In this document: in pieces, positions 1-10,739 of the stretch | Layout: each line of letters begins with the position of its first letter | How positions within the stretch are numbered: the stretch's first letter is position 1 | Origin: Sphingomonas hengshuiensis | GTDB lineage: Bacteria > Pseudomonadota > Alphaproteobacteria > Sphingomonadales > Sphingomonadaceae | Direction: 5' to 3' | DNA: 64,000 nucleotides | Assembly: GCA_003240755.1 (NCBI GenBank) | Contig: QFNF01000002.1 | Coordinates: 93,651-157,650 of the forward strand | Program-made: the position numbers and the translations under genes | Notes under the pieces: generated by a model | What the model was told of the DNA's origin: nothing | What the model saw: only the letters and a program-made list of their open reading frames with translations | Databases searched by the model: none

Positions 1-1
1 C

Positions 2-1237
2 GAATCGCTGCCCGGTGCCACGGCGTGCGGCCATGTCCGCTATTCGACCACCGGCGAAACGTCGAACCGCAACATCCAGCCGCTGTACGCCGAACTGGCG
101 TCGGGCGGGTTCGCCGTCGCGCACAACGGCAACCTGTCGAACGCGATGCGGCTGCGCAAGGATCTGGTCCGCACCGGATCGATCTTCCAGTCGACCAGCG
201 ATACCGAAGTCATCATCCACCTGGTCGCCACGTCGAACTACCGGACGCTGCTCGACCGGTTCATCGATGCGCTGAAGCAGGTCGAAGGCGCCTATTCGCT
301 GATCTGCATGACGCCGGAGGGCATGATCGCCTGCCGCGATCCGCTCGGCATCCGCCCGCTCGTGATGGGGCGGCTCGGCGACGGCGCGTACATCTTCGCA
401 TCGGAAACCGTCGCGCTCGACGTCGTCGGTGCGGAATTCGTCCGCGAGGTCGAACCGGGCGAGCTGGTGATCGTCAAGAACGGCGAACTGCGCTCGATCC
501 GTCCGTTCGCGCCGCTGTCCCCGCGCCCGTGCATCTTCGAATGGGTCTATTTCTCGCGCCCCGATTCGATCAGCGACGACCGTTCGATCTATTCGGTGCG
601 CAAGGCGATCGGCGCCGAACTGGCACAGGAAAACGCGGTCGAGGCCGACCTCGTCATTCCGGTCCCCGATTCGGGCGTCCCGGCGGCGATCGGCTATGCC
701 CAGGCGTCGGGCATCCCGTTCGAACTGGGCATCATCCGCTCGCACTATGTCGGGCGCACCTTCATCCAGCCGGGCGACAAGGTCCGGCATCTCGGCGTCA
801 AGCTCAAGCACAACGCGAACCGCAAGCTGATCGAGGGCAAGCGCATCGTCCTGATCGACGATTCGATCGTGCGCGGCACGACCAGCCTCAAGATCGTGCA
901 GATGATGCGCGATGCGGGGGCCGCCGAAGTGCATATGCGCATCGCTTCGCCGCCGACGCGGCACAGTTGCTTCTACGGCGTCGACACGCCCGAACGTGCC
1001 AAGCTGCTCGCCGCCAAGTTCGATCTCGGCGGGATGACCGACTATATCCAGGCCGACAGCCTCGCCTTCGTCTCGATCGACGGCCTCTACCGTGCGCTGG
1101 GCGAGGCATCGCGCACGTCGATCCGCCCGAAATATTGCGATGCCTGCTTTACCGGCGACTATCCGACCCCGCTGACCGATCAGGACGAAACCAGCTCGGT
1201 CGATCAACTGGCCGTGCTGGCCGAACGCGTCGGATGA
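2..1237 (+). CDS. purF: Amidophosphoribosyltransferase, 5'-truncated by the window edge
   Basis: This enzyme catalyses the first committed step of purine synthesis, making 5-phosphoribosylamine from PRPP and glutamine. The reading frame is open from base 2 and about 411 residues are visible. The N-terminal catalytic Cys and roughly 70-80 residues lie before the window. The glutaminase part shows GHVRYSTTG and AHNGNLSN near the start and DPLGIRPL about 110 residues in. The PRPP-binding loop of the phosphoribosyltransferase domain is VLIDDSIVRGTTS. The C-terminal region has SCFYGVDTP and CDACFTGDYPT, which match the class with extra cysteines. The stop overlaps the ATG of the next gene (ATGA), so the two are probably co-translated. 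The identification is secure and only the start is missing. Confidence 0.96.
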   Translation, partial: ESLPGATACGHVRYSTTGETSNRNIQPLYAELASGGFAVAHNGNLSNAMRLRKDLVRTGSIFQSTSDTEVIIHLVATSNYRTLLDRFIDALKQVEGAYSLICMTPEGMIACRDPLGIRPLVMGRLGDGAYIFASETVALDVVGAEFVREVEPGELVIVKNGELRSIRPFAPLSPRPCIFEWVYFSRPDSISDDRSIYSVRKAIGAELAQENAVEADLVIPVPDSGVPAAIGYAQASGIPFELGIIRSHYVGRTFIQPGDKVRHLGVKLKHNANRKLIEGKRIVLIDDSIVRGTTSLKIVQMMRDAGAAEVHMRIASPPTRHSCFYGVDTPERAKLLAAKFDLGGMTDYIQADSLAFVSIDGLYRALGEASRTSIRPKYCDACFTGDYPTPLTDQDETSSVDQLAVLAERVG

Positions 1238-1941
1238 GCCTGTCGCTGCAGGGGCAGCTTGCGCTCGTCACCGGGGCCAGCCGCGGCATCGGCGCGGCCA
1301 CCGCCATCGCCCTGGCGGGGCAGGGTGCGCACATCATCCTGACCGCGCGCACCACCGGCGGCCTGGAGGAGGTGGAGGACGCGATCTACGCGGCGGGCGG
1401 ATCGGCGACGATCGCCCCGATCGACCTGTACGACCGCACCGCCATTCCGCAGCTCGTGTCGGCGATCGCCGAACGCTGGCGCGCGCTCGACATGCTGGTG
1501 CTCAACGCCGGCGCGCTCGGCACGCTGGGGCCGGTGCCGTCGTTCGACCTGAAGGAATTCGACAAGGTGATGGCGCTCAACGTCACCGCCAACGCCGCGC
1601 TGATCGCCGCCTTCTCGCCGATGCTGCGCCTCGCCCGGGCGGGCAGGGTGGTCGGCGTCACTTCCTCGGTCGGTGCCGCCCCGCGGGCCTATTGGGGCAT
1701 GTATGGCGCGTCGAAGGCGGCGTTCGACAACCTCATCGCCAGCTACGGGCTGGAAATGGCGAATATCTCGCCGGTGCGCACCGCGATCGTCGATCCCGGC
1801 GCCACCCGCACCCGGATGCGCGAGCGTGCCTATCCCGGCGAGGATCCGCAGCGGGTGAAGCCGCCCGAGCGGGTCGCCGATGCGATCGTGAAGCTGATGG
1901 CCGACGGCTTCGACACCGGAACGCGCATCCGCGTCGATTGA
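1234..1941 (+). CDS. Short-chain dehydrogenase/reductase (SDR family)
   Basis: This is a 235-residue classical SDR with a Rossmann fold. The cofactor motif TGASRGIG is at residues 13-20 and the structural motif LNAG at about 99-102. The catalytic set is Ser154, Tyr167 and Lys171 (YGASK). Thr37-Ala38-Arg39 after the second strand suggests a preference for NADP(H), although this is inference. The substrate cannot be told from sequence. The ATG start overlaps the purF stop by four bases, so the gene is translationally coupled to purF even though no purine role is obvious. Confidence 0.9.
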   Translation: MSLSLQGQLALVTGASRGIGAATAIALAGQGAHIILTARTTGGLEEVEDAIYAAGGSATIAPIDLYDRTAIPQLVSAIAERWRALDMLVLNAGALGTLGPVPSFDLKEFDKVMALNVTANAALIAAFSPMLRLARAGRVVGVTSSVGAAPRAYWGMYGASKAAFDNLIASYGLEMANISPVRTAIVDPGATRTRMRERAYPGEDPQRVKPPERVADAIVKLMADGFDTGTRIRVD

Positions 1942-2246
1942 CCGGCGCCCGATCCGGGCGTCGGCGCGACCCGTGCCGGAACATGCCGCACGGTTGCGCA
2001 GGCGGGCGGCGGTCGCTGTCGTTCCCGTTTTCCTACAGGCGGATCGGCCGCCATACTGGCGCATCCGATCCGCGTGGAGGGAATCGCCGCCCCGGCAACG
2101 GCGGGCCTGCCTGACGCCCGATACGCGCGTAATTACCGATGGATGGCAAGATGGTGGGCCATCCTGTTGAAATGTAATTGAAATCGGCGAAAGGCGTCAC
2201 CTGCGCATAAAACGTGGCGAGTGTGAACATCGTGAACTTTGGCCGC
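1942..2246. other. Intergenic region between convergent genes
   Basis: About 305 bases lie between the converging SDR and oxygenase genes. A short hairpin (CGCCCG, loop ATC, CGGGCG at 1946-1960) lies just after the SDR stop and may act as a weak terminator, but no T-run follows it. The right end holds a 34-base element that recurs upstream of thiE and is listed separately. No convincing gene is visible on either strand. Confidence 0.6.
2213..2246. repeat. 34-bp interspersed element, copy 1
   Basis: This segment matches 30 of 34 bases with 30435-30468. The shared outer blocks are CGTGGCGAGTGTGA and GTGAACTTTGGCCGC, and the five bases between them vary. It contains a repeated GTGAAC-type half-site (GTGTGAAC, then GTGAAC). 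This copy directly abuts the stop codon of the minus-strand oxygenase gene. Its function is unknown. Both copies also have a TTTCCTACAG motif about 180 bases to their left. Confidence 0.7.
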
Positions 2247-2939
2247 TCAGGGCTCGATCGTCGGGGTCCAGGGCCGCTCGCGAAACCATTTGGTGATGAT
2301 GTATTTGGTCCCCTCGACCACCGCCATCCCCTCGTGCAGCGTGGCCAGGTTGGGGCTGCCGTCGGGGCTCATGTTGTTCCACGCGACCAGCATCCCCGGG
2401 CGCGGATTGAACCGCACGCCTGCCTGCGGGAACCATGTCGCGCCGCCCTGTTCCACCTCGTTCAGATAGACCATCGCCGTCCAGGTCCGCTGTCCGCCCT
2501 GCACCGCCATCGACGCCCAATATGGCTCGTTCTCGTTGAAATAGTCGTTATGCGCGCGGAACTGCTGCCCGGGTGCATAGCGTTGCCCCTGCATCGTCTC
2601 GCCATGTTCGGGCGGGATGCCCAGCAGGTGCGCGATCTTCTCGTCGATCGGTTGAAGCAGCGGATGCCAGCGATCGAGGTCGCAACTGTCCGACGTGCGG
2701 AAATTGGGATCGTCGCTGGCGGTCAGCAGCGTCGACCTGCGGCTGCCATGGTCGATCGTCGCCATCAGCAGGTCGCATTCGCCCTCCGACAGGAAATCGG
2801 TCAGTGCGAACAGGACGGCGGCATCGCTTTTCGCGCGGCGGATGCCGGGGACGGCGGCCAGCGTCGCCTCGACACTGCGCCCCCATTCGGCACGGACGGG
2901 CGATGGGCCGCCGGGGGCCTTGCGGACGGGACTGTTCAT
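2247..2939 (-). CDS. 2OG-Fe(II) oxygenase, prolyl 4-hydroxylase-like
   Basis: This is a 230-residue protein of the 2-oxoglutarate/Fe(II) dioxygenase superfamily (P4Hc type). The iron ligands are readable: His130 and Asp132 in RAHNDYF, and His202 in TLHEGM. The 2OG-binding basic residue is probably Lys212 in GTKYIITKW. The conserved stretch MVYLNEVEQGGATWFP precedes the distal His, as in prolyl hydroxylases. There is no signal peptide, so it should be cytoplasmic. The target protein or peptide cannot be inferred and there is no operon partner. Confidence 0.85.
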   Translation of the reverse strand: MNSPVRKAPGGPSPVRAEWGRSVEATLAAVPGIRRAKSDAAVLFALTDFLSEGECDLLMATIDHGSRRSTLLTASDDPNFRTSDSCDLDRWHPLLQPIDEKIAHLLGIPPEHGETMQGQRYAPGQQFRAHNDYFNENEPYWASMAVQGGQRTWTAMVYLNEVEQGGATWFPQAGVRFNPRPGMLVAWNNMSPDGSPNLATLHEGMAVVEGTKYIITKWFRERPWTPTIEP

Positions 2940-3029
2940 GCCACGCGTTCAACCAGATAGGGGGCGGGGTGTCGAGGGGGGGCGGGCCGGCGCGTCCCGG
3001 CGTCGTCCGGGAGCAGGCCTGCATGACGA

Positions 3030-3443
3030 TCAATGGCCGGGCGTCTCCATCAATTCGATCAGCACCCCGCCCATGTCACGCGGATGGACGAAGACGATCG
3101 GCGTCCCGTGCGCCCCGATCCGCGGCTTCCCCAGGACCCGTGCGCCCCTGGCGACCAGGTCGGCGACGGCTTCCGCGATATCCGCCACCTCGAAACACAG
3201 GTGATGCTGCCCCCCGGCCGGGTTCTTCGCCAGGAACCCCGCGATCGGCGAGCTGGCGTCATACGGCTCGATCAGCTCGATCTGCGTATTGGGGGCATTG
3301 ATGAAGCAGACCTTCACCCCCTGTTCGGGCAGGTCGAACGGCTCCCCGATCGCCTCGGCGCCCAGCAGGTCGCGGTACATGGCGATCGCCGCCGCGATCG
3401 ACGGCGTGGCGACGCCGACATGGTTCAACCGGCCGAGCGTCAC
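3030..3443 (-). CDS. mce: Methylmalonyl-CoA epimerase
   Basis: This is a 137-residue glyoxalase-fold (VOC) protein. It interconverts the (S)- and (R)-methylmalonyl-CoA epimers between propionyl-CoA carboxylase and methylmalonyl-CoA mutase. Metal-ligand candidates are in LNHVGVA near the N-terminus, GGQHHLCFEV in the middle, and the C-terminal GGVLIELMETPG, all typical of the family. It lies 36 bases downstream of pccB on the same strand. Together with scpA and pccA on the other strand, this completes the propionyl-CoA to succinyl-CoA route. Confidence 0.93.
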   Translation of the reverse strand: MTLGRLNHVGVATPSIAAAIAMYRDLLGAEAIGEPFDLPEQGVKVCFINAPNTQIELIEPYDASSPIAGFLAKNPAGGQHHLCFEVADIAEAVADLVARGARVLGKPRIGAHGTPIVFVHPRDMGGVLIELMETPGH

Positions 3444-3479
3444 GACAGATCCCGCCCGGCACGGCGCGAAGGAGCGATC

Positions 3480-5006
3480 TCACAGCGGAATATTGTCATG
3501 CTTCTTCCACGGGTTCTCGAGCTTCTTGTTCCTGAGCTTCCTCAGCCCCAGCGCCACCCGCCGCCGGGTCGAATGCGGCAGGATCACCTCGTCGATGAAC
3601 CCCTTGCTCGCCGCGACGAACGGGTTGGCGAAGCGTGCCTCATATTCCGCCGTCCGCGCCGCGACCTCGGCCGGGTCCTTCGAGCGGAAGATGATCTCGA
3701 CCGCGCCCCTCGCCCCCATCACCGCGATCTCGGCGGTCGGCCACGCATAGTTCAGGTCGCCGCGCAGATGCTTGGACGCCATCACGTCATAGGCGCCGCC
3801 ATAGGCTTTCCGCGTGATGACCGTGATCTTGGGCACCGTCGCCTCGGCATAGGCGAACAGCAGCTTCGCGCCATGCTTGATGATCCCGCTATGCTCCTGA
3901 CCCACGCCCGGCAGGAAGCCCGGCACGTCGACGAACGTCAGAAGCGGAATCTCGAACGCGTCGCAGAAGCGCACGAACCGCGCCGCCTTCTTCGACGAAT
4001 TGATGTCGAGGCACCCGGCCAGCACCATCGGCTGGTTGGCGACGATGCCGACGGTGCGCCCCTCGATCCGGCCAAAGCCGATGATGATGTTGGCGGCATG
4101 GCCGGGCTGCAGTTCGAAGAAGCTGCCATCGTCCAGCGTCCGCACGATCAGTTCGTGCATGTCATAGGGCTGGTTGGCGCTGGGCGGGATCAGCGTGTCG
4201 AGGCTGGGTTCGATCCGGTCCCACGGATCGTCGCTCGGCCGTTCCGGCACGCCGCTGCGATTGTTGGCGGGCAGGAAGTCGACGAAGTCGCGCGCCGCCA
4301 GCAGCGCCTCGATATCGTTGTCGAACGCGCAGTCGGCGACCGACGATCTGGTGGTATGGGTGATCGCGCCGCCCAGTTCCTCCTGGGTCACGACCTCGTT
4401 CGTCACCGTCTTGACCACGTCCGGCCCGGTCACGAACATGTAGCTCGAATCCTTCACCATGAAGATGAAGTCGGTCATCGCCGGCGAATAGACCGCGCCC
4501 CCCGCGCACGGCCCCATGATGAGCGATAGTTGCGGCACCACCCCCGATGCCAGCACGTTGCGCTGGAACACCTCGGCATAGCCGCCCAGCGACGCGACGC
4601 CCTCCTGGATCCGGGCGCCGCCCGAATCGTTCAGTCCGATGACCGGCGCGCCGACCTTCATCGCCATGTCCATGATCTTGCAGATCTTCTGGGCATGGCG
4701 TTCGGACAGCGACCCGCCGAACACGGTGAAATCCTGGCTGAAGACATAGACCAGCCGGCCGTTGACCGTGCCCGACCCGGTGACGACGCCGTCGCCGGGA
4801 ATGACCTGGTCGGGCATGCCGAAATCGACGCAGTTATGCTCGACATACATGTCGAGCTCCTCGAACGACCCCTTGTCGAGGAACACGTCGATCCGTTCGC
4901 GGGCGGTCAGCTTTCCCTTGGCATGTTGCGCCGCTACCCGTTTCTCACCGCCGCCGGCCCGCGCCGCGTCGCGTCGCTTCTCCAGCGCTTCGAGTGCTTC
5001 GAGCAT
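3480..5006 (-). CDS. pccB: Propionyl-CoA carboxylase, carboxyltransferase (beta) subunit
   Basis: This 508-residue carboxyltransferase moves the carboxyl group from biotin on PccA to propionyl-CoA. It has two crotonase-like domains. Visible family stretches include [16 protein letters not shown] near the N-terminus, [13 protein letters not shown] and [13 protein letters not shown] in the first domain, and [18 protein letters not shown] and [10 protein letters not shown] in the second. The ATG at 5006 was chosen because GGAGA stands just upstream and [12 protein letters not shown] is the usual N-terminus; an in-frame start 22 codons earlier is less likely. The length is normal for PccB. mce follows, and the biotin subunit pccA is about 7 kb away on the opposite strand. 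Confidence 0.96.
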   Translation of the reverse strand: MLEALEALEKRRDAARAGGGEKRVAAQHAKGKLTARERIDVFLDKGSFEELDMYVEHNCVDFGMPDQVIPGDGVVTGSGTVNGRLVYVFSQDFTVFGGSLSERHAQKICKIMDMAMKVGAPVIGLNDSGGARIQEGVASLGGYAEVFQRNVLASGVVPQLSLIMGPCAGGAVYSPAMTDFIFMVKDSSYMFVTGPDVVKTVTNEVVTQEELGGAITHTTRSSVADCAFDNDIEALLAARDFVDFLPANNRSGVPERPSDDPWDRIEPSLDTLIPPSANQPYDMHELIVRTLDDGSFFELQPGHAANIIIGFGRIEGRTVGIVANQPMVLAGCLDINSSKKAARFVRFCDAFEIPLLTFVDVPGFLPGVGQEHSGIIKHGAKLLFAYAEATVPKITVITRKAYGGAYDVMASKHLRGDLNYAWPTAEIAVMGARGAVEIIFRSKDPAEVAARTAEYEARFANPFVAASKGFIDEVILPHSTRRRVALGLRKLRNKKLENPWKKHDNIPL

Positions 5007-5095
5007 CGTCTCTCCTTGGCCCGCCGGTCGGGCGTTTCCGCCCTTGTGCCAGCAGGCGGGGGGCAAGCGCAATATTCTTGCGCCGCCCCGCTATC

Positions 5096-5893
5096 TCAGC
5101 CGAAGCGATATCCCGACACGACCCAGCCGATCACGACGTCGCGATAGTCGCACACCGCCGGATCGTCGCCGCCCGCGCCAAGCGCGACCATCAGCGGCAG
5201 CAGATGCTCGGCCTCGGGATGTGCGAACCGGGCATGCGGCAGGCTTTCCCACGCCGCGACCCGTTCGGCCCGCGCGACCGGATCGGGATCGGTCACGGCC
5301 GCGGTCAGCGCCGCGTCCCACGCATCCGCCACCGGCGTCACCGACGGCCCGCGCGCGCGAAGATTGTGAAAGCTCATGCCCGACCCGACGATCAGCACGC
5401 CTTCGTCGCGCAAGGGGGCCAGCGCCCGCCCCATCGCGATATGCGCCGCCGGGTCGAGCGACCGGTCGAGCGAGAGTTGCACCAGCGGTATGTCGGCGTC
5501 GGGCACCGCGACCATCATCGGGATGAACACGCCGTGATCCCAGCCGCGCGCCGCGTCCTCGCCCGTCGCAAAGCCTGCGCCCTGCAACAGCGCTGCCGCC
5601 CGCCGCGCGACGTCGGGCGCACCCGCCGCATCCCAGCGCAGATGATAGGTATGTTCGGGAAAGCCGTAATAATCGTACAGCAGCGCCGGCCGTTCGCCGA
5701 CATGGACCGTGGGGCGGTCCGCTTCCCAATGCCCGGATATCATCAGGATCGCACGCGGCCGTTCGGGCACCGACGCGATCAGCCCGGCGAGATAGGCCTG
5801 CATCGGCCGCCACATCGGGTCGGGCGCCTCGCCGGGGTTGAGGAAGAAGCAGGGGCCGCCGCCATGCGGCACGAACAGGGTGGGAAGTGTCAT
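5096..5893 (-). CDS. DODA-type class III extradiol dioxygenase (YgiD/LigB family)
   Basis: This is a 265-residue metalloprotein of the LigB-like family that contains 4,5-DOPA dioxygenase and E. coli YgiD. Candidate metal ligands are His10 in VPHGGGP and the histidine in SGHWE. Catalytic or ligand histidines are also seen in WDHGVFIP and HPEAEHLLPL. The substrate is probably a catechol, but which one is not evident. It stands alone and is divergent from the [2Fe-2S] gene to its right. Some members open aromatic rings and others have unknown roles, so only the family call is firm. Confidence 0.88.
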   Translation of the reverse strand: MTLPTLFVPHGGGPCFFLNPGEAPDPMWRPMQAYLAGLIASVPERPRAILMISGHWEADRPTVHVGERPALLYDYYGFPEHTYHLRWDAAGAPDVARRAAALLQGAGFATGEDAARGWDHGVFIPMMVAVPDADIPLVQLSLDRSLDPAAHIAMGRALAPLRDEGVLIVGSGMSFHNLRARGPSVTPVADAWDAALTAAVTDPDPVARAERVAAWESLPHARFAHPEAEHLLPLMVALGAGGDDPAVCDYRDVVIGWVVSGYRFG

Positions 5894-6000
5894 GGCCGAA
5901 AGATCGGTCGCCCCGCGATGCGGCTCAAGGCCGCATCCGGAAACGACCCGTTTCGTCGGGGTTGGCGTTGCGGCGCCAAGCCTCCTACAAGGTCGCCCGC

Positions 6001-6543
6001 ATGACCCGCTTCACCGTCAACAACCTGCCGCAGGAATATCGGCTCGATCCCGAAACGCCGCTGCTCTGGGCGCTGCGCGACGTGTCGAACCTGACCGGCA
6101 CCAAATATGGCTGCGGCACCGGGCATTGCGGGGCCTGCACGGTCGATATCGACGGGCGCGCGGTGAAATCGTGCCAGGTCGCGATCGGCAGCCTCGAGGG
6201 GACGTTCGTCACCACGATCGAGGGGCTGGCCCGCGACCGGAGCCACCCGGTGCAGGCCGCGTTCCTTGCGGCGCAGGTCGTGCAATGCGGCTTCTGCATC
6301 CCCGGCTTCGTCATGGCGACGGTCGCGCTGCTGCGCCAGAACCGCGATCCCGGCGAGGCGGAGATCGTCGCCGCGCTCGACCATCTCTGCCGCTGCGGCA
6401 TCTACCCCCGGCTGGTCGATGCGGTGCGGCAGGCCGCTGCGGCGGCGCGCGGCGACGCCACGCTGGCACCCCCGCCGCGCCCGGGCATCGACCGGGAGGA
6501 AGCCGCGCGCGAAACGCCCGCGCTGACCCCGCCAACCCGATAG
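6001..6543 (+). CDS. (2Fe-2S)-binding small subunit of an xanthine-oxidase-family enzyme (IorA/CoxS-like), orphan
   Basis: This 180-residue protein has the two iron-sulfur folds of molybdenum hydroxylase small subunits. The plant-ferredoxin-type N-terminal domain carries YGCGTGHCGACTVD followed by KSC. The C-terminal helical domain carries QCGFCIPGF and CRCGIYPRL. Such proteins pass electrons from a large molybdopterin subunit, for example isoquinoline 1-oxidoreductase. No large subunit is encoded anywhere in this window, so either the partner is elsewhere or the subunit works with another enzyme. The ATG at 6001 was chosen because MTRFTVNN is the usual N-terminus; the upstream in-frame start gives an unrelated arginine-rich leader. 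Confidence 0.88.
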   Translation: MTRFTVNNLPQEYRLDPETPLLWALRDVSNLTGTKYGCGTGHCGACTVDIDGRAVKSCQVAIGSLEGTFVTTIEGLARDRSHPVQAAFLAAQVVQCGFCIPGFVMATVALLRQNRDPGEAEIVAALDHLCRCGIYPRLVDAVRQAAAAARGDATLAPPPRPGIDREEAARETPALTPPTR

Positions 6544-6659
6544 GCGGGCGTCGGCCGATATCTTTCAATCGGCTGTCATCGCCATTCAGCAACGGTTGAT
6601 CGCGTCCGCAATACACCGCACCCATCGATGCCGGCGACCCCCGGCGGTGGAGGGACATC

Positions 6660-7673
6660 ATGACGAGCCGTTTCCTGCTGGCATTGCTGAGCGTGTCGGC
6701 GCTGGTGCCGACGGCGGCCATGGCCCAGCCCGGGCAAGAGGGCCGTGGCCCGCGCGGACGCGAGCGGATCGAACGCTCGCCCGGTGGTGACACGCCGCAG
6801 GCCCGCGCCGAATTCCGCAGCGACATCCGTGTCGAGGCGCCGCAGCCGCGTCCCGAACGTCCGCGGATCGACGAACGGCGGTTCGAACCGCAGCCCGGTG
6901 GCGACAATCCGCGCTGGCTGGATCGCGGCGATCGTGGCGATCGCGGCGGGTTCGACCGGCCGCGGCCGCCGCGCGACGGCGGTGGACAGTTCGATCGCGA
7001 ACGCCCGCGGGGCGATGGGCAGCGTGGCGACCGCGGATGGCGGCCCGGCCCGCAGCCCGGCACCCCCGATCGCGGCTGGCAGCGCCCGCCCGAACCGCAG
7101 GTGCCCGACCGTTTCGAACGGCGCGACCCGCCGCGCGACGCACGGGGACAGATCGATCGCGAAGCGCTGCGCCGCGCATGGCCGCGCACCGATGGCCGCA
7201 ACGCACCGGACCGGCGCGAACAATGGCGCCGGGAACAGCAGCGGCGTGACCAGTGGGGCAATGGCTGGAACCGCGACAATCGCGGCTGGGACCGTGGTGA
7301 TCGCGGCTGGGACCGCGGCGGCGGCGGTTGGGGTCGTGGCGATGGCTGGAGCCGCGGCGGGCAATGGGATCGCGGCTGGCGGCGTGACGACCGCTATGAC
7401 TGGAACCGCTATCGCCAGCAGAACCGTGGCCTGTACCGCCTGCCGCGCTATTATGCGCCACAGGGCTGGAACGATGGCTATCGCCGTTTCGGCATCGGCG
7501 TGACGCTGAATTCGTTCCTGTTCGGGTCGAACTACTGGATCAACGACCCCTATCATTACCGCCTCCCTGACGCGTGGGAGCCGTATCGCTGGATACGCTA
7601 TTACAACGACGCATTGCTGGTCGACGTCCGCACCGGACGCGTCGTCGATGTCGAATACGATATCTTCTGGTAG
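6660..7673 (+). CDS. RcnB-family secreted protein with a long Arg/Gly/Asp-rich region
   Basis: This 337-residue protein begins with a clear signal peptide ending AAMAQ, so it is periplasmic or exported. Residues from about 25 to 240 are low-complexity and rich in Arg, Gly, Asp, Pro and Trp, with repeating units such as GWDRGDRGWDRG. The last 100 residues form the RcnB-like domain (LYRLPRYYAP, then GVTLNSFLFGSNYWI and YNDALLVDVRTGRVVDV). E. coli RcnB is a small periplasmic protein involved in nickel/cobalt homeostasis. Members with long RGD-rich tails are common in sphingomonads and have no established role. The protein is strongly basic. Confidence 0.85.
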   Translation: MTSRFLLALLSVSALVPTAAMAQPGQEGRGPRGRERIERSPGGDTPQARAEFRSDIRVEAPQPRPERPRIDERRFEPQPGGDNPRWLDRGDRGDRGGFDRPRPPRDGGGQFDRERPRGDGQRGDRGWRPGPQPGTPDRGWQRPPEPQVPDRFERRDPPRDARGQIDREALRRAWPRTDGRNAPDRREQWRREQQRRDQWGNGWNRDNRGWDRGDRGWDRGGGGWGRGDGWSRGGQWDRGWRRDDRYDWNRYRQQNRGLYRLPRYYAPQGWNDGYRRFGIGVTLNSFLFGSNYWINDPYHYRLPDAWEPYRWIRYYNDALLVDVRTGRVVDVEYDIFW

Positions 7674-7784
7674 GCCGGTCGGCGGGGGTTCGCCCTCGCC
7701 GCATCGCCGGGCGGGATCGTTTGGGGCTGGCGTTCGCGCCGTCCTTTCCGCACACCGTATCAAAAGATACGGGAGAGCGATTCG

Positions 7785-8561
7785 ATGGCAGGCGATATCC
7801 GGGTGGAACGGGACGACGATGTGCTCCGCATCGTCCTCGACCGGCCCGATCGGCTGAATGCCGCCCCACCGGCGATGTTCGATGCGATCCGCGACGCGCT
7901 GGCCGATCGTGGCGGCGCGCGCGCGGTGCTGCTGACCGGGGCGGGGCGGGGGTTCTGCTCGGGTGCCGACGTGACCGCCGCGTTGAGCGGCGACGACGCC
8001 CCGGCCGCGACGCATGCCGCGCTGACCCGTCACTACAACCCGACGCTGCAGGCGATCGCCGATCTCGACGTGCCGGTCGTCAGCGCGGTGCGCGGCGCCG
8101 CGGCGGGGATCGGGTGCAGCCTCGCGCTCGCCGCCGATTTCTGCGTTGCGGCCGACGACGCCTATTTCCTGCAGGCTTTCGTCAATATCGGCCTCGTGCC
8201 GGACGGCGGCGCAAGCTGGATGCTGCCGCGCCTGATCGGGCGTGCCCGCGCCACGCGGATGATGATGCTGGGCGAACGCGTGGCGGCGATCACCGCGCTC
8301 GAATGGGGCATGATCCACGCCGTCGTCGATGGCGCCGCGCTGGAGGACGAGGCGATGGCGCTCGCCCGGCGGCTGGCGGCGGGGCCGACGGTCGCGCTGG
8401 GGCTGATGCGCCGCAACCTCGCCTATGCGCTCGACCACGACTATGGGGCGGCGATGGCGCGCGAGGCGGAGGCGCAGCGCGCCGCCCGCGCCACCGCCGA
8501 CGCGGTAGCGGGCGGCACCGCCTTCCTCGCCAGGCGCGCACCGCGCTTTACGGGGGCGTGA
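7785..8561 (+). CDS. Enoyl-CoA hydratase/isomerase family protein
   Basis: This is a 258-residue crotonase-fold protein. The oxyanion-hole segments are visible: GRGFCSGADV (about residues 50-58) and RGAAAGIGCSLALAADF (about 105-120). NIGLVPDGGASWMLPRLIG follows, as in PaaG-like hydratases. The Gly-Ala-Asp after the first oxyanion loop and the DGGAS segment leave room for hydratase or isomerase activity. It sits just upstream of methylmalonyl-CoA mutase, which suggests fatty-acid or branched-chain catabolism feeding propionyl-CoA. The exact substrate is not known. Confidence 0.9.
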   Translation: MAGDIRVERDDDVLRIVLDRPDRLNAAPPAMFDAIRDALADRGGARAVLLTGAGRGFCSGADVTAALSGDDAPAATHAALTRHYNPTLQAIADLDVPVVSAVRGAAAGIGCSLALAADFCVAADDAYFLQAFVNIGLVPDGGASWMLPRLIGRARATRMMMLGERVAAITALEWGMIHAVVDGAALEDEAMALARRLAAGPTVALGLMRRNLAYALDHDYGAAMAREAEAQRAARATADAVAGGTAFLARRAPRFTGA

Positions 8562-8609
8562 CATGACCCGGCTCGACTTGCCCCCCCGTCCGGCGGTAGG
8601 GGCCGTGCG

Positions 8610-10735
<2,126 letters not shown>

Positions 10736-10739
<4 letters not shown>

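Noticed and set aside
2033..2230. A 65-codon minus-strand frame downstream of the oxygenase gene
   Set aside because: It begins inside the 34-bp repeat, has no ribosome site, and becomes arginine/proline-rich toward its end.
8562..8609. Possible cobalamin riboswitch before scpA
   Set aside because: The gap is only 48 bases and shows no B12-box.
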